Of a stretch of DNA of 64,000 nt, positions 24,209-33,953 are shown one piece after another. Numbering within the stretch: the stretch's first letter is position 1; the number at the start of each line of letters is the position of its first letter. Source of the stretch: an uncultured Oscillospiraceae bacterium (lineage in GTDB: Bacteria > Bacillota > Clostridia > Oscillospirales > Oscillospiraceae); NCBI GenBank assembly GCA_934567355.1, contig CAKTJC010000015.1, positions 1 through 64,000 of the forward strand, given 5' to 3'. The notes under the pieces were generated by a model that saw only the letters and a list, made by a program, of their open reading frames with translations, did not search any database and was not told where the DNA came from. Both the position numbers and the translations under genes were made by a program.

Positions 24209-25573
24209 ATGAAAATCAAATGCGAATTCTGCGGCAGCATGATGAACGATACCATAGAAAGCTGCCCTAACTGCGGTGCGCCCAATCCCAATGTCCGCCG
24301 CTCCAGCGGAGACCAGCCCCTGACCATCGAACAGCTGAAGCAGTGGTACGAGAGCAAGGGCCTGCCCCCTTATTCCGTGACCCGTTTTTTCATCGGCGAG
24401 AATTATACGGAGCCGAAGGCTTTCGGCATCTATTACGAAGAGAAAACAGGCAATTACATTGTCTATAAAAACAAGGCCTCCGGCGAGCGGGCGGTGCGCT
24501 ACCGGGGCACGGACGAGGCCTACGCCGTCAATGAGCTGTTCCAGCGCCTCAAGCAGGAGATCACACAGCAGAAGATGAACAGCGCGAAAAAGAACGCCGC
24601 CGGGACCTCCGCACCGGCAGAAAAAAAGAGATCCGGCTGCCTGGGAAATCTGGCAGTTATTGCGCTGGTGCTTGTGGGCGCAGTCGCGGCTGTGTTCGCA
24701 TTCATTATGGGATTCGGACTGTTCCTCAGCCGCAACGACCCAAACGGCGGCTATTATTTTTATGACGATACCTGCTATTATTACAGCGTTCAGTCCTATG
24801 GCGGGCTGAACTGGTTTTACTATGACGATTCCAAGGACGCTTGGGATGGCCCCCTCTATCTCAGCGATGTGCCGGATGCGCTGGAAACCAGAAAGCAGGG
24901 AAAAGATTACTATCTTTCGTCGCAGTGGGACCGTACGCTCCCCTGTGAAGATTTTAACAGCAGCCTTTATGCCCGCGACATGGACGCCGGCATGCAGGTT
25001 TACGAGGGGTACTATCAATACGGCTCCGATTATTATTACCACATGCCGGGGATGTTCGACGCCGATTGGTATACATACAGCGGCCAGTGGGAAGCGGCGG
25101 AGTTTTCAACTCTGCCGGAGGCGCTGCAGCATCCCGCTGTCGCGCTGGAATACTTCTTGTCCGCGGCCTATGAAAGCCAATATGGTGTCCCCGACTTTGC
25201 CGAAACGCTCTTCTACCGGGATTACAACGCCTCCAACAGCATAGCCAGGGGCTATTACCGAGTGGATGACGATGTTCTGTACCACCTGGGAGACTACTAT
25301 TTCGACGGCTGGTATGCCTACGATGACGAGGACGACGAGTGGCGCTCCGTGGATATGGATGCCGTGCCGGAGGCGCTGCACCATCCTTCCATTGCCGAGG
25401 ATTTCTATTTCACCCCCACCTGGGATGCCTCCACGCAGTTCAGCGACTTTGAGGACACCGATACCTACAGGGACGCCAGCAAGCAATGGAACAACGATGA
25501 CGACAGCGATTATGACTGGGGCAGCAACGATTCCTGGGACAGCGGAGACACCGACTGGGATTCCGATTGGTAA
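24209..25573 (+). CDS. zinc-ribbon membrane protein with three Tyr/Asp-rich extracytoplasmic repeats
   Basis: Protein of 454 aa, not recognised as a named family. An N-terminal zinc ribbon (CEFCG at 5-9, CPNCG at 19-23) is followed by a cytoplasmic basic domain to about 142 and one membrane helix at about 147-173. The outer part has three repeats of about 81-86 residues starting near G181, G267 and G348. Each repeat has G-Y-Y, an aromatic W-Y/F-x-Y-D/S block and a VPDAL, LPEAL or VPEAL motif (221, 302, 386). The tail is Asp/Trp/Ser-rich. A strong GGAGG precedes the ATG. It may sense or bind something at the cell surface. Confidence 0.7.
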   Translation: MKIKCEFCGSMMNDTIESCPNCGAPNPNVRRSSGDQPLTIEQLKQWYESKGLPPYSVTRFFIGENYTEPKAFGIYYEEKTGNYIVYKNKASGERAVRYRGTDEAYAVNELFQRLKQEITQQKMNSAKKNAAGTSAPAEKKRSGCLGNLAVIALVLVGAVAAVFAFIMGFGLFLSRNDPNGGYYFYDDTCYYYSVQSYGGLNWFYYDDSKDAWDGPLYLSDVPDALETRKQGKDYYLSSQWDRTLPCEDFNSSLYARDMDAGMQVYEGYYQYGSDYYYHMPGMFDADWYTYSGQWEAAEFSTLPEALQHPAVALEYFLSAAYESQYGVPDFAETLFYRDYNASNSIARGYYRVDDDVLYHLGDYYFDGWYAYDDEDDEWRSVDMDAVPEALHHPSIAEDFYFTPTWDASTQFSDFEDTDTYRDASKQWNNDDDSDYDWGSNDSWDSGDTDWDSDW

Positions 25574-25599
25574 TCATTTGCGGCAAAGCACAATTGATG

Positions 25600-25630
25600 G
25601 GCATCCGGCTCAAAAGCCGGGTGCCTTTTT
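25600..25630 (+). terminator. intrinsic terminator
   Basis: Stem GGCATCCGGCT / AGCCGGGTGCC with a CAAA loop, followed by TTTTT, 26 bases after the repeat-protein stop. Confidence 0.9.
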
Positions 25631-25796
25631 CGCCGCTTTTCCCAAAGCGCGTGTGGACTGACGGGTGAATTTTTGTTCATCCGGAGAAAAAGCGGACAAG
25701 CATAGACAAGAAGCTGCATTTTTAGGCCTTTCCAATGGGGGCGGCTTTGCGGTATACTGGGAGCATCCAAAACGCTCAAAACAGGAGGATTTTGCA

Positions 25797-28178
25797 ATGC
25801 GGTACGGTTACTTCGACAACGCCAGCCGGGAGTATGTCATCGACCGGGTGGACGTGCCCGTTTCCTGGACAAATTACATTGGCTTAAAGGATATGTACGG
25901 TGTGTTCAACCACACTGCCGGGGGCTACCTGCTGTATAAATCCCCGGAGTATCATCGAATCACCCGCTTCCGCCCCAACGGCGTACCAATGGATGGTCCC
26001 GGGCACTATGTTTATCTGCGGGACAATGAAAGCGGCGACTATTGGTCGGTCTCCTGGCAGCCCGTCGGAAAGCCCAAGGAGCACTATTCCTGCCGCCACG
26101 GCCTGAGCTACAGCAAGTATCACTGCGATTATTCCGGCATCGATGCCGAGCAGACTTTGTTTGTCGCTGTGGACGATCCGGTGGAGATCTGGCGGGTCAC
26201 TTTGCGCAACGACACCGACCGGGTGCGCAGGCTCTCCGCCTTCTCCTACCTGGAATTCAGCTTCCATCAGATCGCCATGGACAATCAGAATTTCCAGATG
26301 AGCCTGTACGCCGCCGGAAGCCGCTATGAGGACGGCGTGATCGAGCACGACCTTTACTACGAAGAAACCGGCTATCAATTCTTTACCTCCAATTTTACGC
26401 CCGACGGCTTCGACTGCCTGCGTGATACCTTCATCGGTTCCTACCGCACCGAGCGCAATCCCATCGTGGTGGAAACCGGCGTGTGCCATGGCAGCTTCCA
26501 GAAGGGCGGCAACCACTGCGGATGCCTGAAAAAAGACCTGGTGCTTCAGCCCGGTGAGCAGGTGGAGCTCATCTATCTGCTGGGCGAGGGCGGCATTGCT
26601 GCCGGTAAGAAAATGCGGAAAAAGTACACCTCCGAAAAGTGCGCCGCCGACTTTGCCCGCACCGCCGAAATCTGGGACGAAAAGCTGCGCTGCCTCCAGG
26701 TGTGCACCCCCAACGAGGGTATGAACACCGAGCTGAACATCTGGAACCTCTACCAGAGCGAGATCAACGTCATGTTCTCCCGCTTCACCTCCTTCATCGA
26801 GGTGGGCGGCCGTGTCGGCCTGGGCTACCGCGATACCGCCCAGGATGCCATGACCATCCCCCATTCCAACCCCGCCAAATGCCGCAGCCGCAGTGTGGAG
26901 CTGCTGCGGGCGTTGACCCAGGAGGGCTACGGCCTGCATCTGTTTGAGCCGCGCTGGTTTGAGCCGGAGCAGGAGCAGCAGTCCTTCAAATCCCCGACGG
27001 TGATCCCCACCCCGGATAAGGGGAGCATGATTCACGGCATCAAGGATGCCTGCGCGGACGATGCGCTATGGCTGGTGGGCAGCATCGTGGCATATATCAA
27101 GGAAACCGGCGAGCTTGGCTTTGCCGATGAGGTCGTCACCTACGCCGATGGCGGCGAAGGCACGGTTTACGACCACATGAAGCGCATTCTGGACTTCTCC
27201 GCCCGGCAGGTGGGCATCAACGGCATCTGCAAGGGGCTGCGGGCGGACTGGAACGATTGCCTGAACTTAGGCGGCGGCGAAAGTGCTATGGTCAGCTTCC
27301 TGCACCACTGGGCACTGCTGAATTTCATCTCTCTGGCGAAGCGGCTGGGGCGGCAGGCAGATGTGGAACACTACACCGCCATGGCGCAGCAGGTGAAGGA
27401 AATCAGCGAAAGGGTGCTGTGGGACGGCAAATGGTATATCCGTGGCATCACCGCCCAGAACCGCAAGATCGGCACCCAGCGCGACACCGAGGGGCGCGTG
27501 CATATGGAGAGCAACACCTGGGCAGTCCTGTCCGGCGTGGCAGATGCCGAGCATGGCAAGGCTGCCATGGATGCGGTGGATGAATATCTGTACACGCAGT
27601 ATGGTCTGATGCTCAACGCCCCCTGCTTTACCGTGCCGGACGACTCCATCGGCTTCGTCACCCGGGTTTATCCCGGCTTAAAGGAGAACGGCGCGATTTT
27701 CAGCCACCCGAACCCCTGGGCATGGTGTGCCGAGGCAATGCTGGGCAGGGGCAGCCGCGCCATGAAATTCTACAATGCCCTGTGTCCCGCCCTCCAGAAT
27801 GAGGAGATCGAGACCCGCCTTGCGGAGCCCTATACCTATTGCCAGTTCGTCTCCGGTAAGGATCACACCACCTTCGGCCAGGCGCATCACCCCTTCATGA
27901 CCGGCTCCTCCGGCTGGGCGTACTATGCCGCCACCCAGTATATGCTGGGCATTCGGCCGGATTACGACAGCCTGACGGTGAATCCCTGCATCCCCGCCGA
28001 CTGGAAGGAGTTCTCCGTGGATCGCAAATGGCGCGGCGCGCAGTACCATATCCATGTCACCAACCCCGGCGGCGTGGAGAAGGGCGTGGTGTCCGTGAAG
28101 CTGAACGGCGCGGAGGTCGACAGCATCCCCGTGCAGCAGCCGGGCAGCAGTGTAAGCATTGAAGTAACGATGGGATAA
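25797..28178 (+). CDS. GH94 phosphorylase, N,N'-diacetylchitobiose phosphorylase-like
   Basis: Protein of 793 aa, the usual GH94 length. It cleaves a beta-linked disaccharide with phosphate to give a sugar-1-phosphate and a free sugar. The N-terminus MRYGYFDNASREYVI and NHTAGGYLLYKSPEYHRITR are GH94 signatures. RADWNDCLNL at 482-491 holds the catalytic acid Asp region, and HPWxxG-like HPFMTGSSGWAY is near the end. FIEVGGRVGLGYRDTAQD and the HGLSYSKY block look more like chitobiose than cellobiose phosphorylases, but the substrate is not certain. The ATG at 25797 follows AGGAGG; the upstream in-frame extension crosses the likely promoter. Confidence 0.88.
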   Translation: MRYGYFDNASREYVIDRVDVPVSWTNYIGLKDMYGVFNHTAGGYLLYKSPEYHRITRFRPNGVPMDGPGHYVYLRDNESGDYWSVSWQPVGKPKEHYSCRHGLSYSKYHCDYSGIDAEQTLFVAVDDPVEIWRVTLRNDTDRVRRLSAFSYLEFSFHQIAMDNQNFQMSLYAAGSRYEDGVIEHDLYYEETGYQFFTSNFTPDGFDCLRDTFIGSYRTERNPIVVETGVCHGSFQKGGNHCGCLKKDLVLQPGEQVELIYLLGEGGIAAGKKMRKKYTSEKCAADFARTAEIWDEKLRCLQVCTPNEGMNTELNIWNLYQSEINVMFSRFTSFIEVGGRVGLGYRDTAQDAMTIPHSNPAKCRSRSVELLRALTQEGYGLHLFEPRWFEPEQEQQSFKSPTVIPTPDKGSMIHGIKDACADDALWLVGSIVAYIKETGELGFADEVVTYADGGEGTVYDHMKRILDFSARQVGINGICKGLRADWNDCLNLGGGESAMVSFLHHWALLNFISLAKRLGRQADVEHYTAMAQQVKEISERVLWDGKWYIRGITAQNRKIGTQRDTEGRVHMESNTWAVLSGVADAEHGKAAMDAVDEYLYTQYGLMLNAPCFTVPDDSIGFVTRVYPGLKENGAIFSHPNPWAWCAEAMLGRGSRAMKFYNALCPALQNEEIETRLAEPYTYCQFVSGKDHTTFGQAHHPFMTGSSGWAYYAATQYMLGIRPDYDSLTVNPCIPADWKEFSVDRKWRGAQYHIHVTNPGGVEKGVVSVKLNGAEVDSIPVQQPGSSVSIEVTMG

Positions 28179-28191
28179 GGAGACAACAGCT

Positions 28192-29604
28192 ATGATTAAA
28201 TTCGGTACCGGCGGTTGGCGCGCCATTATCGCCGATGAATTCACCAAGGCCAACATCCGCCTGGTGGCAGCCGGCCTGTGCGGGCTGATGAAGTCCGAGG
28301 GGCTGGAGGGCGCCAAGGTTTGTGTGGGTTACGACCGCCGCTTTCTTTCCAAGGAAGCCGCCCATTGGGCGGCGGAGGTGCTGGTGGGATATGGCTTCCA
28401 TCCCATGGTGGTGAACCGTTCCTCACCCACGCCCCTGATCATGTTCACGGTCAAGCAGCTGGAGCTGCCCTATGGTATGGCCGTCACCGCCAGTCATAAC
28501 CCCGCCATTTACAATGGCATCAAGGTGTTTACCGCCGGCGGACGGGATGCCGACCAGACGGTCACCGCCAAAATCGAGGCGCACATTCAGGAGGTCGATG
28601 CAGAGCATATCCCAGCCGTGGATTACGACCGCGCCGTTCAGCAGGGGATGATTACCGAGATCTATCCCTTCAACGAATATATCGACAGCATCCTGCGTTT
28701 TGTGGATGTGGATAAGATCAAGAATTCCCATCTGCGCATTGCCATCGACCCGATGTACGGCGTCAGCCAGAGCAGCCTGCGCACCATCCTGCTGACCTGC
28801 CGGTGTGATGTGGATGTGATTCACGAGCAGCACGATACGCTCTTCGGCGGCAAGATGCCCGCTCCCAGCGAGGGAACGCTGACGCTGCTGAGCAACTACG
28901 TGCTCGATAACCATTGCAGCCTGGGCGTTGCAACCGACGGCGATGCCGACCGCCTGGGCGTGATCGATGAGAACGGAAGCTATGTCCCTGCCAATACCCT
29001 GCTGGTGCTGCTGTATTACTACCTGCTCAAGTACCGGGGCTGGACAGGCCCCTGCGTGCGCAATAATTCCACCACACACCTGCTCGATCGCGTGGCGGCG
29101 GACTTCGGCGAGAAGTGCTATGAGGTTCCCGTGGGCTTTAAGTTCATCTCTGCCAAGATGGCGGAAACCAATGCCATCATCGGCGGCGAATCCTCCGGCG
29201 GTCTGGCTGTGCGCGGCCATATTGCAGGCAAGGACGGCATCTATGCGGCGGCGCTGCTGGTGGAAATGCTGGCAGTCACCGGAAAGACCGTATCCCAGCT
29301 TTACCGCGAAATCACGGAGAAATACGGAAAGCTCTACTATGAGGATACCTCCTTCACCATGCGCCCGGAGCGCAAGGAGGAGCTGAAGGATGTGCTGTTC
29401 GTGCAGAAGCAGCTGCCGGATTTTGGCACAGAAATTGTCCGTGTCAACCGGGAGGACGGCTGCAAGGTCTATTTTGCCGATGGCAGCTGGGTCATCTGCC
29501 GCTTCTCCGGCACCGAGCCGCTGCTGCGTATGGCCGCCGAGGGCAGCACCCAGGCACAGGCCGACGCCTATATTCAGACCTGGCGCAGAGCGCTGGGACT
29601 GTAA
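28192..29604 (+). CDS. alpha-D-phosphohexomutase (phosphoglucomutase/phosphomannomutase)
   Basis: Protein of 470 aa with the four family sites: the phosphoserine motif TASHNP (Ser101), the magnesium loop DGDADRLG (near 249), the sugar-binding loop GGESSGG, and the phosphate-binding RFSGTEPLLRM near the C-terminus. It starts 13 bases after the GH94 gene. It would convert the sugar-1-phosphate made by the phosphorylase to the 6-phosphate for glycolysis or amino-sugar metabolism. Confidence 0.92.
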   Translation: MIKFGTGGWRAIIADEFTKANIRLVAAGLCGLMKSEGLEGAKVCVGYDRRFLSKEAAHWAAEVLVGYGFHPMVVNRSSPTPLIMFTVKQLELPYGMAVTASHNPAIYNGIKVFTAGGRDADQTVTAKIEAHIQEVDAEHIPAVDYDRAVQQGMITEIYPFNEYIDSILRFVDVDKIKNSHLRIAIDPMYGVSQSSLRTILLTCRCDVDVIHEQHDTLFGGKMPAPSEGTLTLLSNYVLDNHCSLGVATDGDADRLGVIDENGSYVPANTLLVLLYYYLLKYRGWTGPCVRNNSTTHLLDRVAADFGEKCYEVPVGFKFISAKMAETNAIIGGESSGGLAVRGHIAGKDGIYAAALLVEMLAVTGKTVSQLYREITEKYGKLYYEDTSFTMRPERKEELKDVLFVQKQLPDFGTEIVRVNREDGCKVYFADGSWVICRFSGTEPLLRMAAEGSTQAQADAYIQTWRRALGL

Positions 29605-29655
29605 TTTCCTGATCGATCCGCTCAATAGAGTGATTTCCTCCATATCCCCCTGCGT

Positions 29656-29695
29656 GTGTGCATCTGCTTCGCGGCAGATGCACACTTCCCTTTTT
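29656..29695 (+). terminator. intrinsic terminator after the phosphohexomutase gene
   Basis: Stem GTGTGCATCTGC / GCAGATGCACAC with a 6-base loop, then TTCCCTTTTT. Confidence 0.85.
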
Positions 29696-29735
29696 GGAAG
29701 CGGTATGATAAGATACATAAAGAGGAGTGAGGAAG

Positions 29736-31424
29736 ATGAAGAAACCGAAAACATCCCTGCGCTCGGGGCTTGTCATGGCAATCCTGATTTGCTGGCTGAT
29801 GCCCATTGCCAGTATTGTCACACTGTCCGGCATCCTTCTAAACAGCAATTATCAGAAATCCATCCGCCAGCAGATTCAGTCCGAGGCAGCCAATGCGCTG
29901 GGGCAGGTGCAGACCAATCTTGCCGACGCCATATGGGATTCCAAGGCAGTATCCTACGACGGCATCGTTCGCAGCGCCTACCGCACCTTCCTGGGTGATG
30001 GCGACAGCGCCCAGCTCTACCGCACGGTAAACGACTATATGACGCAGAATTTCTCCCGGGAGAGCCGGTATCAGGCTGCATTCCTGTATTTCTGGGGTGC
30101 GGGTGAGAGCGTCAGCGCCTATGTACTCTGCCGCGGCACCACCGGTCATGATCTCCTGGCGCAGGTCAAGCAGACCGCGCCCCGGATCGTCGAGTCCATG
30201 AGCGATGCGGATACGGACATCCGCTTTTACAATCTGGACGGCGACCTGTACATGGCGCGCAATGTCTTAAGCAGCCGCTTTGAGCCCTATGCCACCATTG
30301 CCGTACTGTTGGAGCCGTCCGTCGTCCTGCAAAGCGTGGAGAGTGTTCAGCGGGTCAGCAGCCTGAGCCTTACGGTGGACGACTGTGTACTTGTTCGGAT
30401 TGTAAACGACCGCGAACCGGGCAGCGACACCGAGATTTTCTACACGGTGGATGCCGACGGACACAAGGTTACGCTCTCCGCTTTTCCGGAGGCCTATGAT
30501 CTCTGGCGGGATACGCCGTGGCTGCGCTGGGCGGTGGCAGGCGTGACGCTGATGGTGCTTCCGCTGCTGGTGGTAATGATTGCTCTCTTCCACCGCCATG
30601 TAACCTCCCCCATGGAAACGCTCGCGGAGGCCAACGGACGCATTCAGTCCGGCCAGCGGGGCTATCGGATCGAAAAGAAAGCGCCCAACGTGGAATTTGA
30701 GAGAATGAATTCCAATTTTAACGTCATGTCTGCCGAGCTGAAAAATCAGTTCGACCGCTCCTATCAGGAGCAGCGCGCCGCGCAGAAGGCGCAGATCAAG
30801 GCGCTGCAATCCCAGATCAATCCCCATTTTCTGAATAATACGCTGGAGATCATCAGCTGGGAGGCACGTCTGGCGGATAACGAGCGGGTGTGCGCCATGA
30901 TCGAGGCGCTGTCCACCATGCTCACGGCGGCGCTGGATCGGGACGGACGGACGCAGATCCCGCTTTCCGAGGAATTGGGCTACGTGGATGCCTACCTCTA
31001 TATCATCCGGGAACGCTTGGGCGGGAACCTGCAGGTGGTCAAGGAGATCCCGGAGGAGATGACTTCGCAGATGATCCCCAGACTGATCTTGCAGCCCATT
31101 GTGGAAAATGCGGTGGAGCATGACATCACTGCCAACCGCGGCGGCAAACTGATGCTGCGCACCCGGCAGGAGGAGGGCGAAATTATCCTCGAGGTGGAGC
31201 ACAACGGTACCATGACCGAAAAGGATCGGGAAAACATCCGCAATCTGACCGCTGCAGAATTCAGCGGAAGCGGCCGGGTGGGGCTGCGCAATGTCTTCCG
31301 CCGCCTGAAGCTGCTCTACAGCGATGCGGGCAGCCTGACCATAGAGGAAACCACCCCCGGGATCATCCTTGCCCGTCTCTGCTTCCCGGCTTCCGCTGAA
31401 AAAGGAAACGGCTCACGTCCGTGA
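29736..31424 (+). CDS. sensor histidine kinase, LytS/YesM type
   Basis: Membrane kinase of 562 aa. A first helix lies at about 12-35 and a second at about 267-288, with an extracytoplasmic sensor domain of ~230 residues between; HAMP follows, then the His_kinase phospho-acceptor SQINPHFLNNTLEII. The ATPase N-box is PIVENAVEHDI. The G1 box, normally D-N-G-x-G-M, reads EHNGTM, so the adenine-contacting Asp is replaced by His. The ATG at 29736 follows GAGGAG by 8 bases. It likely works with the response regulator at 34.9 kb to control the sugar importer between them. Confidence 0.9.
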   Translation: MKKPKTSLRSGLVMAILICWLMPIASIVTLSGILLNSNYQKSIRQQIQSEAANALGQVQTNLADAIWDSKAVSYDGIVRSAYRTFLGDGDSAQLYRTVNDYMTQNFSRESRYQAAFLYFWGAGESVSAYVLCRGTTGHDLLAQVKQTAPRIVESMSDADTDIRFYNLDGDLYMARNVLSSRFEPYATIAVLLEPSVVLQSVESVQRVSSLSLTVDDCVLVRIVNDREPGSDTEIFYTVDADGHKVTLSAFPEAYDLWRDTPWLRWAVAGVTLMVLPLLVVMIALFHRHVTSPMETLAEANGRIQSGQRGYRIEKKAPNVEFERMNSNFNVMSAELKNQFDRSYQEQRAAQKAQIKALQSQINPHFLNNTLEIISWEARLADNERVCAMIEALSTMLTAALDRDGRTQIPLSEELGYVDAYLYIIRERLGGNLQVVKEIPEEMTSQMIPRLILQPIVENAVEHDITANRGGKLMLRTRQEEGEIILEVEHNGTMTEKDRENIRNLTAAEFSGSGRVGLRNVFRRLKLLYSDAGSLTIEETTPGIILARLCFPASAEKGNGSRP

Positions 31425-31577
31425 GCCGGAGGAATATCGTTATAATCCGGCATGCTGCGGATGCTTTTTTCGGGCAGAATGAACAGGGCGTTTTGCAATT
31501 TGAATGAATTGTGTGCAGCATGGCTGCCATTTTCAGGCAAGGTGCCAAGCACGGACAAGAAACCACAAGTGGAGGGA

Positions 31578-31606
31578 TTGTGCATTCTGTTTGCTTTTTG
31601 TATAAT
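31578..31606 (+). promoter_or_regulatory. promoter of the sugar-binding protein gene
   Basis: TTGTGC (31578-31583), 17 bp, TATAAT (31601-31606), 52 bases before the start codon. The weak -35 would suit an activated promoter. Confidence 0.65.
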
Positions 31607-31658
31607 GCAGACACTGACATGAGTGAAATGTCACAATAAAATTAAAGGAGCGAACACC

Positions 31659-32930
31659 ATGAAAAAGATCACTGCATTCCTGCTTGTCGTCGCGATGTGC
31701 TTGGGCTTTGTCGTCTGCGCGCATGCCGACTCCGTTACCCTGAACGTCGTCACCTCCTACGGCGGCGATGATGGCAACCGTAAGAACTTCGAGGACGCTG
31801 TCGCTGCCTACGAAGCTTCCACCGGCAACAAGGTCAACGATGGCTCCGCCACTTCCAATGAGCAGTGGAAGGCCAAGGTTCTGACCGACTTCGAGACCGG
31901 CTCTGAGCCCGATGTCCTGTTCTTCTTCACCAACGCTGACGCCGATCCCTTCATCAACGCCGGCAAGGTCGTCTCCATCGAAGAGATTCGTTCCGTTTAC
32001 CCCGACTACGCTGCCAACATGAAGGATTCCATGATGGCTGTGGCTGCCGACGGCAAGCACTACGCGGTTCCCTCCGCTGGTTTCTGGGAGAATATGTTCG
32101 TTAACAAGGCTGTCCTGGACGCCTGCGGCGTTGCCGTTCCCGGCCCCGATTACACCTGGGATCAGTTCCTGGCCGACTGCGAGACCATCAAGGAAGCCGG
32201 CTATACCCCCATCGCCTGCTCCCTGTTCGAGGTTCCTCACTACTGGTTCGAGTTCGCCGTCATGAACAATGGCTCCCTGGCCACCCAACTGGAAGTCCCC
32301 ACTGTTGACGATAGCGGTAAGCTGGTCGACGACGCCGTCGCCCAGAAGTGGATCGCTGCCCTGGAAGACCTGAAGGCTCTGTACGAGGCCGGCTACTTCC
32401 CCGAGAACACCCTGACCGCTACCGATGCCGAGACCGTTGCTCTGTTCGGCGAAGGCGAGGCTGCTTTCCTGATCGACGGCTCCTGGAAGTGCGGTTATTT
32501 CTCCGAGAACCACGCTGACAACCTGGAAGACTATGTTGTGTGCTGCGTGCCCGGCAAGGGCGAGCGTCCCGCTACCGATGCCATCGGCGGCATCTCCATG
32601 GGCTACTTCATCTCCCGCAAGGCTTGGGAAGATCCCGCCAAGCAGGCTGCCGCTGTTGAGTTCATCTCCCAGCTGACCAGCGATGAGACCCTGAGCAAGT
32701 TCGTCACCACCGAAGTCACCGCTCTGAAGAACGGCGCTGCTCCCAGCGGTCTGAACGCCATCCAGGAGTCCGCTGCCGCCTGCAACGCCAACATCACCGG
32801 CGTCGTGGGTGCCGTGCAGGATACCATCACTGCCGAGGCCAAGGGCGACCTGTTTGCCAACATCCAGAAGGTCGTTACCGGTCAGATGACTGCTGCCGAG
32901 GCTGTTGAGTCCGCGATGAAGCTTAACTGA
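31659..32930 (+). CDS. ABC sugar-binding protein, extracellular solute-binding family 1
   Basis: Protein of 423 aa. A signal peptide of about 23 residues ends in CAHA-DS, looking like a signal peptidase I site rather than a lipobox. The body has the family pattern of TDFETGSEPDVLFFF, YAVPSAGFWENMFVNK and FGEGEAAFLIDGSW, where Trp and Asp residues usually stack on sugar. Codon use is strongly biased (GCC, GGC, AAG), suggesting high expression. The ATG at 31659 follows AAAGGAG. It is the receptor for the two permeases that follow. Confidence 0.93.
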   Translation: MKKITAFLLVVAMCLGFVVCAHADSVTLNVVTSYGGDDGNRKNFEDAVAAYEASTGNKVNDGSATSNEQWKAKVLTDFETGSEPDVLFFFTNADADPFINAGKVVSIEEIRSVYPDYAANMKDSMMAVAADGKHYAVPSAGFWENMFVNKAVLDACGVAVPGPDYTWDQFLADCETIKEAGYTPIACSLFEVPHYWFEFAVMNNGSLATQLEVPTVDDSGKLVDDAVAQKWIAALEDLKALYEAGYFPENTLTATDAETVALFGEGEAAFLIDGSWKCGYFSENHADNLEDYVVCCVPGKGERPATDAIGGISMGYFISRKAWEDPAKQAAAVEFISQLTSDETLSKFVTTEVTALKNGAAPSGLNAIQESAAACNANITGVVGAVQDTITAEAKGDLFANIQKVVTGQMTAAEAVESAMKLN

Positions 32931-32956
32931 TCTTATTGGTACATTGATTCCTCTAT

Positions 32957-32983
32957 GGGGCTGCTGCCACAGGCAGCAGCCCC
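32957..32983 (+). other. intercistronic hairpin between binding protein and permease genes
   Basis: Perfect 12-bp stem GGGGCTGCTGCC / GGCAGCAGCCCC with an ACA loop. No T-run follows, so it may protect the binding-protein mRNA or give partial termination. Confidence 0.75.
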
Positions 32984-33013
32984 AATTATCTCAACAAAAA
33001 GGATGGTGCGGCC

Positions 33014-33940
33014 ATGAGCTCCATGATCTATAAGAAAAAATCGCCGCTGCTGCTCTTCCTGCTTCCGGCATTTGCTTTTCTGATTGCTTATCTGTATTGT
33101 CCCTTCCTGCAAAATATTTTCAATACTTTCCTGGATATCGGCGGTCTGGGGCGCGCGGCCGAAGGCGTGAACGAACCCTGGTATGAAAACTATGCCCGCC
33201 TGCTGAGCGATCCAAACATGCGAATCGCTCTGAAGAACACGGTGATCCTTACCGTCTGTACCGTGGTGTTCCAGGTGGGAATCGCGCTGGTGCTTGCGCT
33301 GCTGGTCGATTCCATCCGTGTCGGCTCCAAGGTATTCCGCACCGTCTATTTCTTCCCCATCGTCATTTCTGCTACCGCTCTGGGGCTGATGTTCAATCTG
33401 ATGTTCCTGTATAAGGGCGGCATGGTCAATCAGCTGCTGCTGAAAATGGGACTTCTGGAATCGGAGGTCAAGGCAAGCGGTAAGATTGTGGTCAAATGGC
33501 TGGACTGGAAGGATCAGGTGCACTTCATGACCACGATGTTCCTTCCGGTTATCTGGCAGTACGTCGGCTTCTATTTCGTGATTCTGATTACCGGCCTGAA
33601 TAATATCCCCAGCGATCTGTTTGAGGCTGCCGCATTGGACGGCGCTTTCGGCCTGAAAAAGATTCGCTATATCACCCTTCCTATGCTGCGCAATGTGCTG
33701 TGCACCTGCCTGGTGCTGGCCGTTACCGGCGCACTGAAGGTCTTTGACCTGCCCTGGGTCATGTTCGGCGCAGGCATGCCCAACAATCAGGGCTGGCTTA
33801 CGGGTACATACATGTACGACCAGACCTTTAACAAGATGAATGTAGACTACGGCAGCACCATCGCCGTTTTGATCGTGGTGCTGGGCGTGATTTTGTCCAA
33901 TGTCGCCAACCGGGTATTCAAGCCCACGGAAGATTACTAA
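33014..33940 (+). CDS. ABC sugar permease, MalF/UgpA type
   Basis: Membrane subunit of 308 aa with six helices. The N-terminus LLLFLLPAFAFLIAYLY is a first helix. The EAA loop appears as IPSDLFEAAALDGAFGLKK, where the Ala-Ala-Xaa-Asp-Gly core contacts the ATPase. It forms a heterodimer with the next gene. No ATPase gene is in this operon, so a shared MsmK/UgpC-like ATPase encoded elsewhere is expected. Confidence 0.92.
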   Translation: MSSMIYKKKSPLLLFLLPAFAFLIAYLYCPFLQNIFNTFLDIGGLGRAAEGVNEPWYENYARLLSDPNMRIALKNTVILTVCTVVFQVGIALVLALLVDSIRVGSKVFRTVYFFPIVISATALGLMFNLMFLYKGGMVNQLLLKMGLLESEVKASGKIVVKWLDWKDQVHFMTTMFLPVIWQYVGFYFVILITGLNNIPSDLFEAAALDGAFGLKKIRYITLPMLRNVLCTCLVLAVTGALKVFDLPWVMFGAGMPNNQGWLTGTYMYDQTFNKMNVDYGSTIAVLIVVLGVILSNVANRVFKPTEDY

Positions 33941-33953
33941 GGAGAGCGGATGA

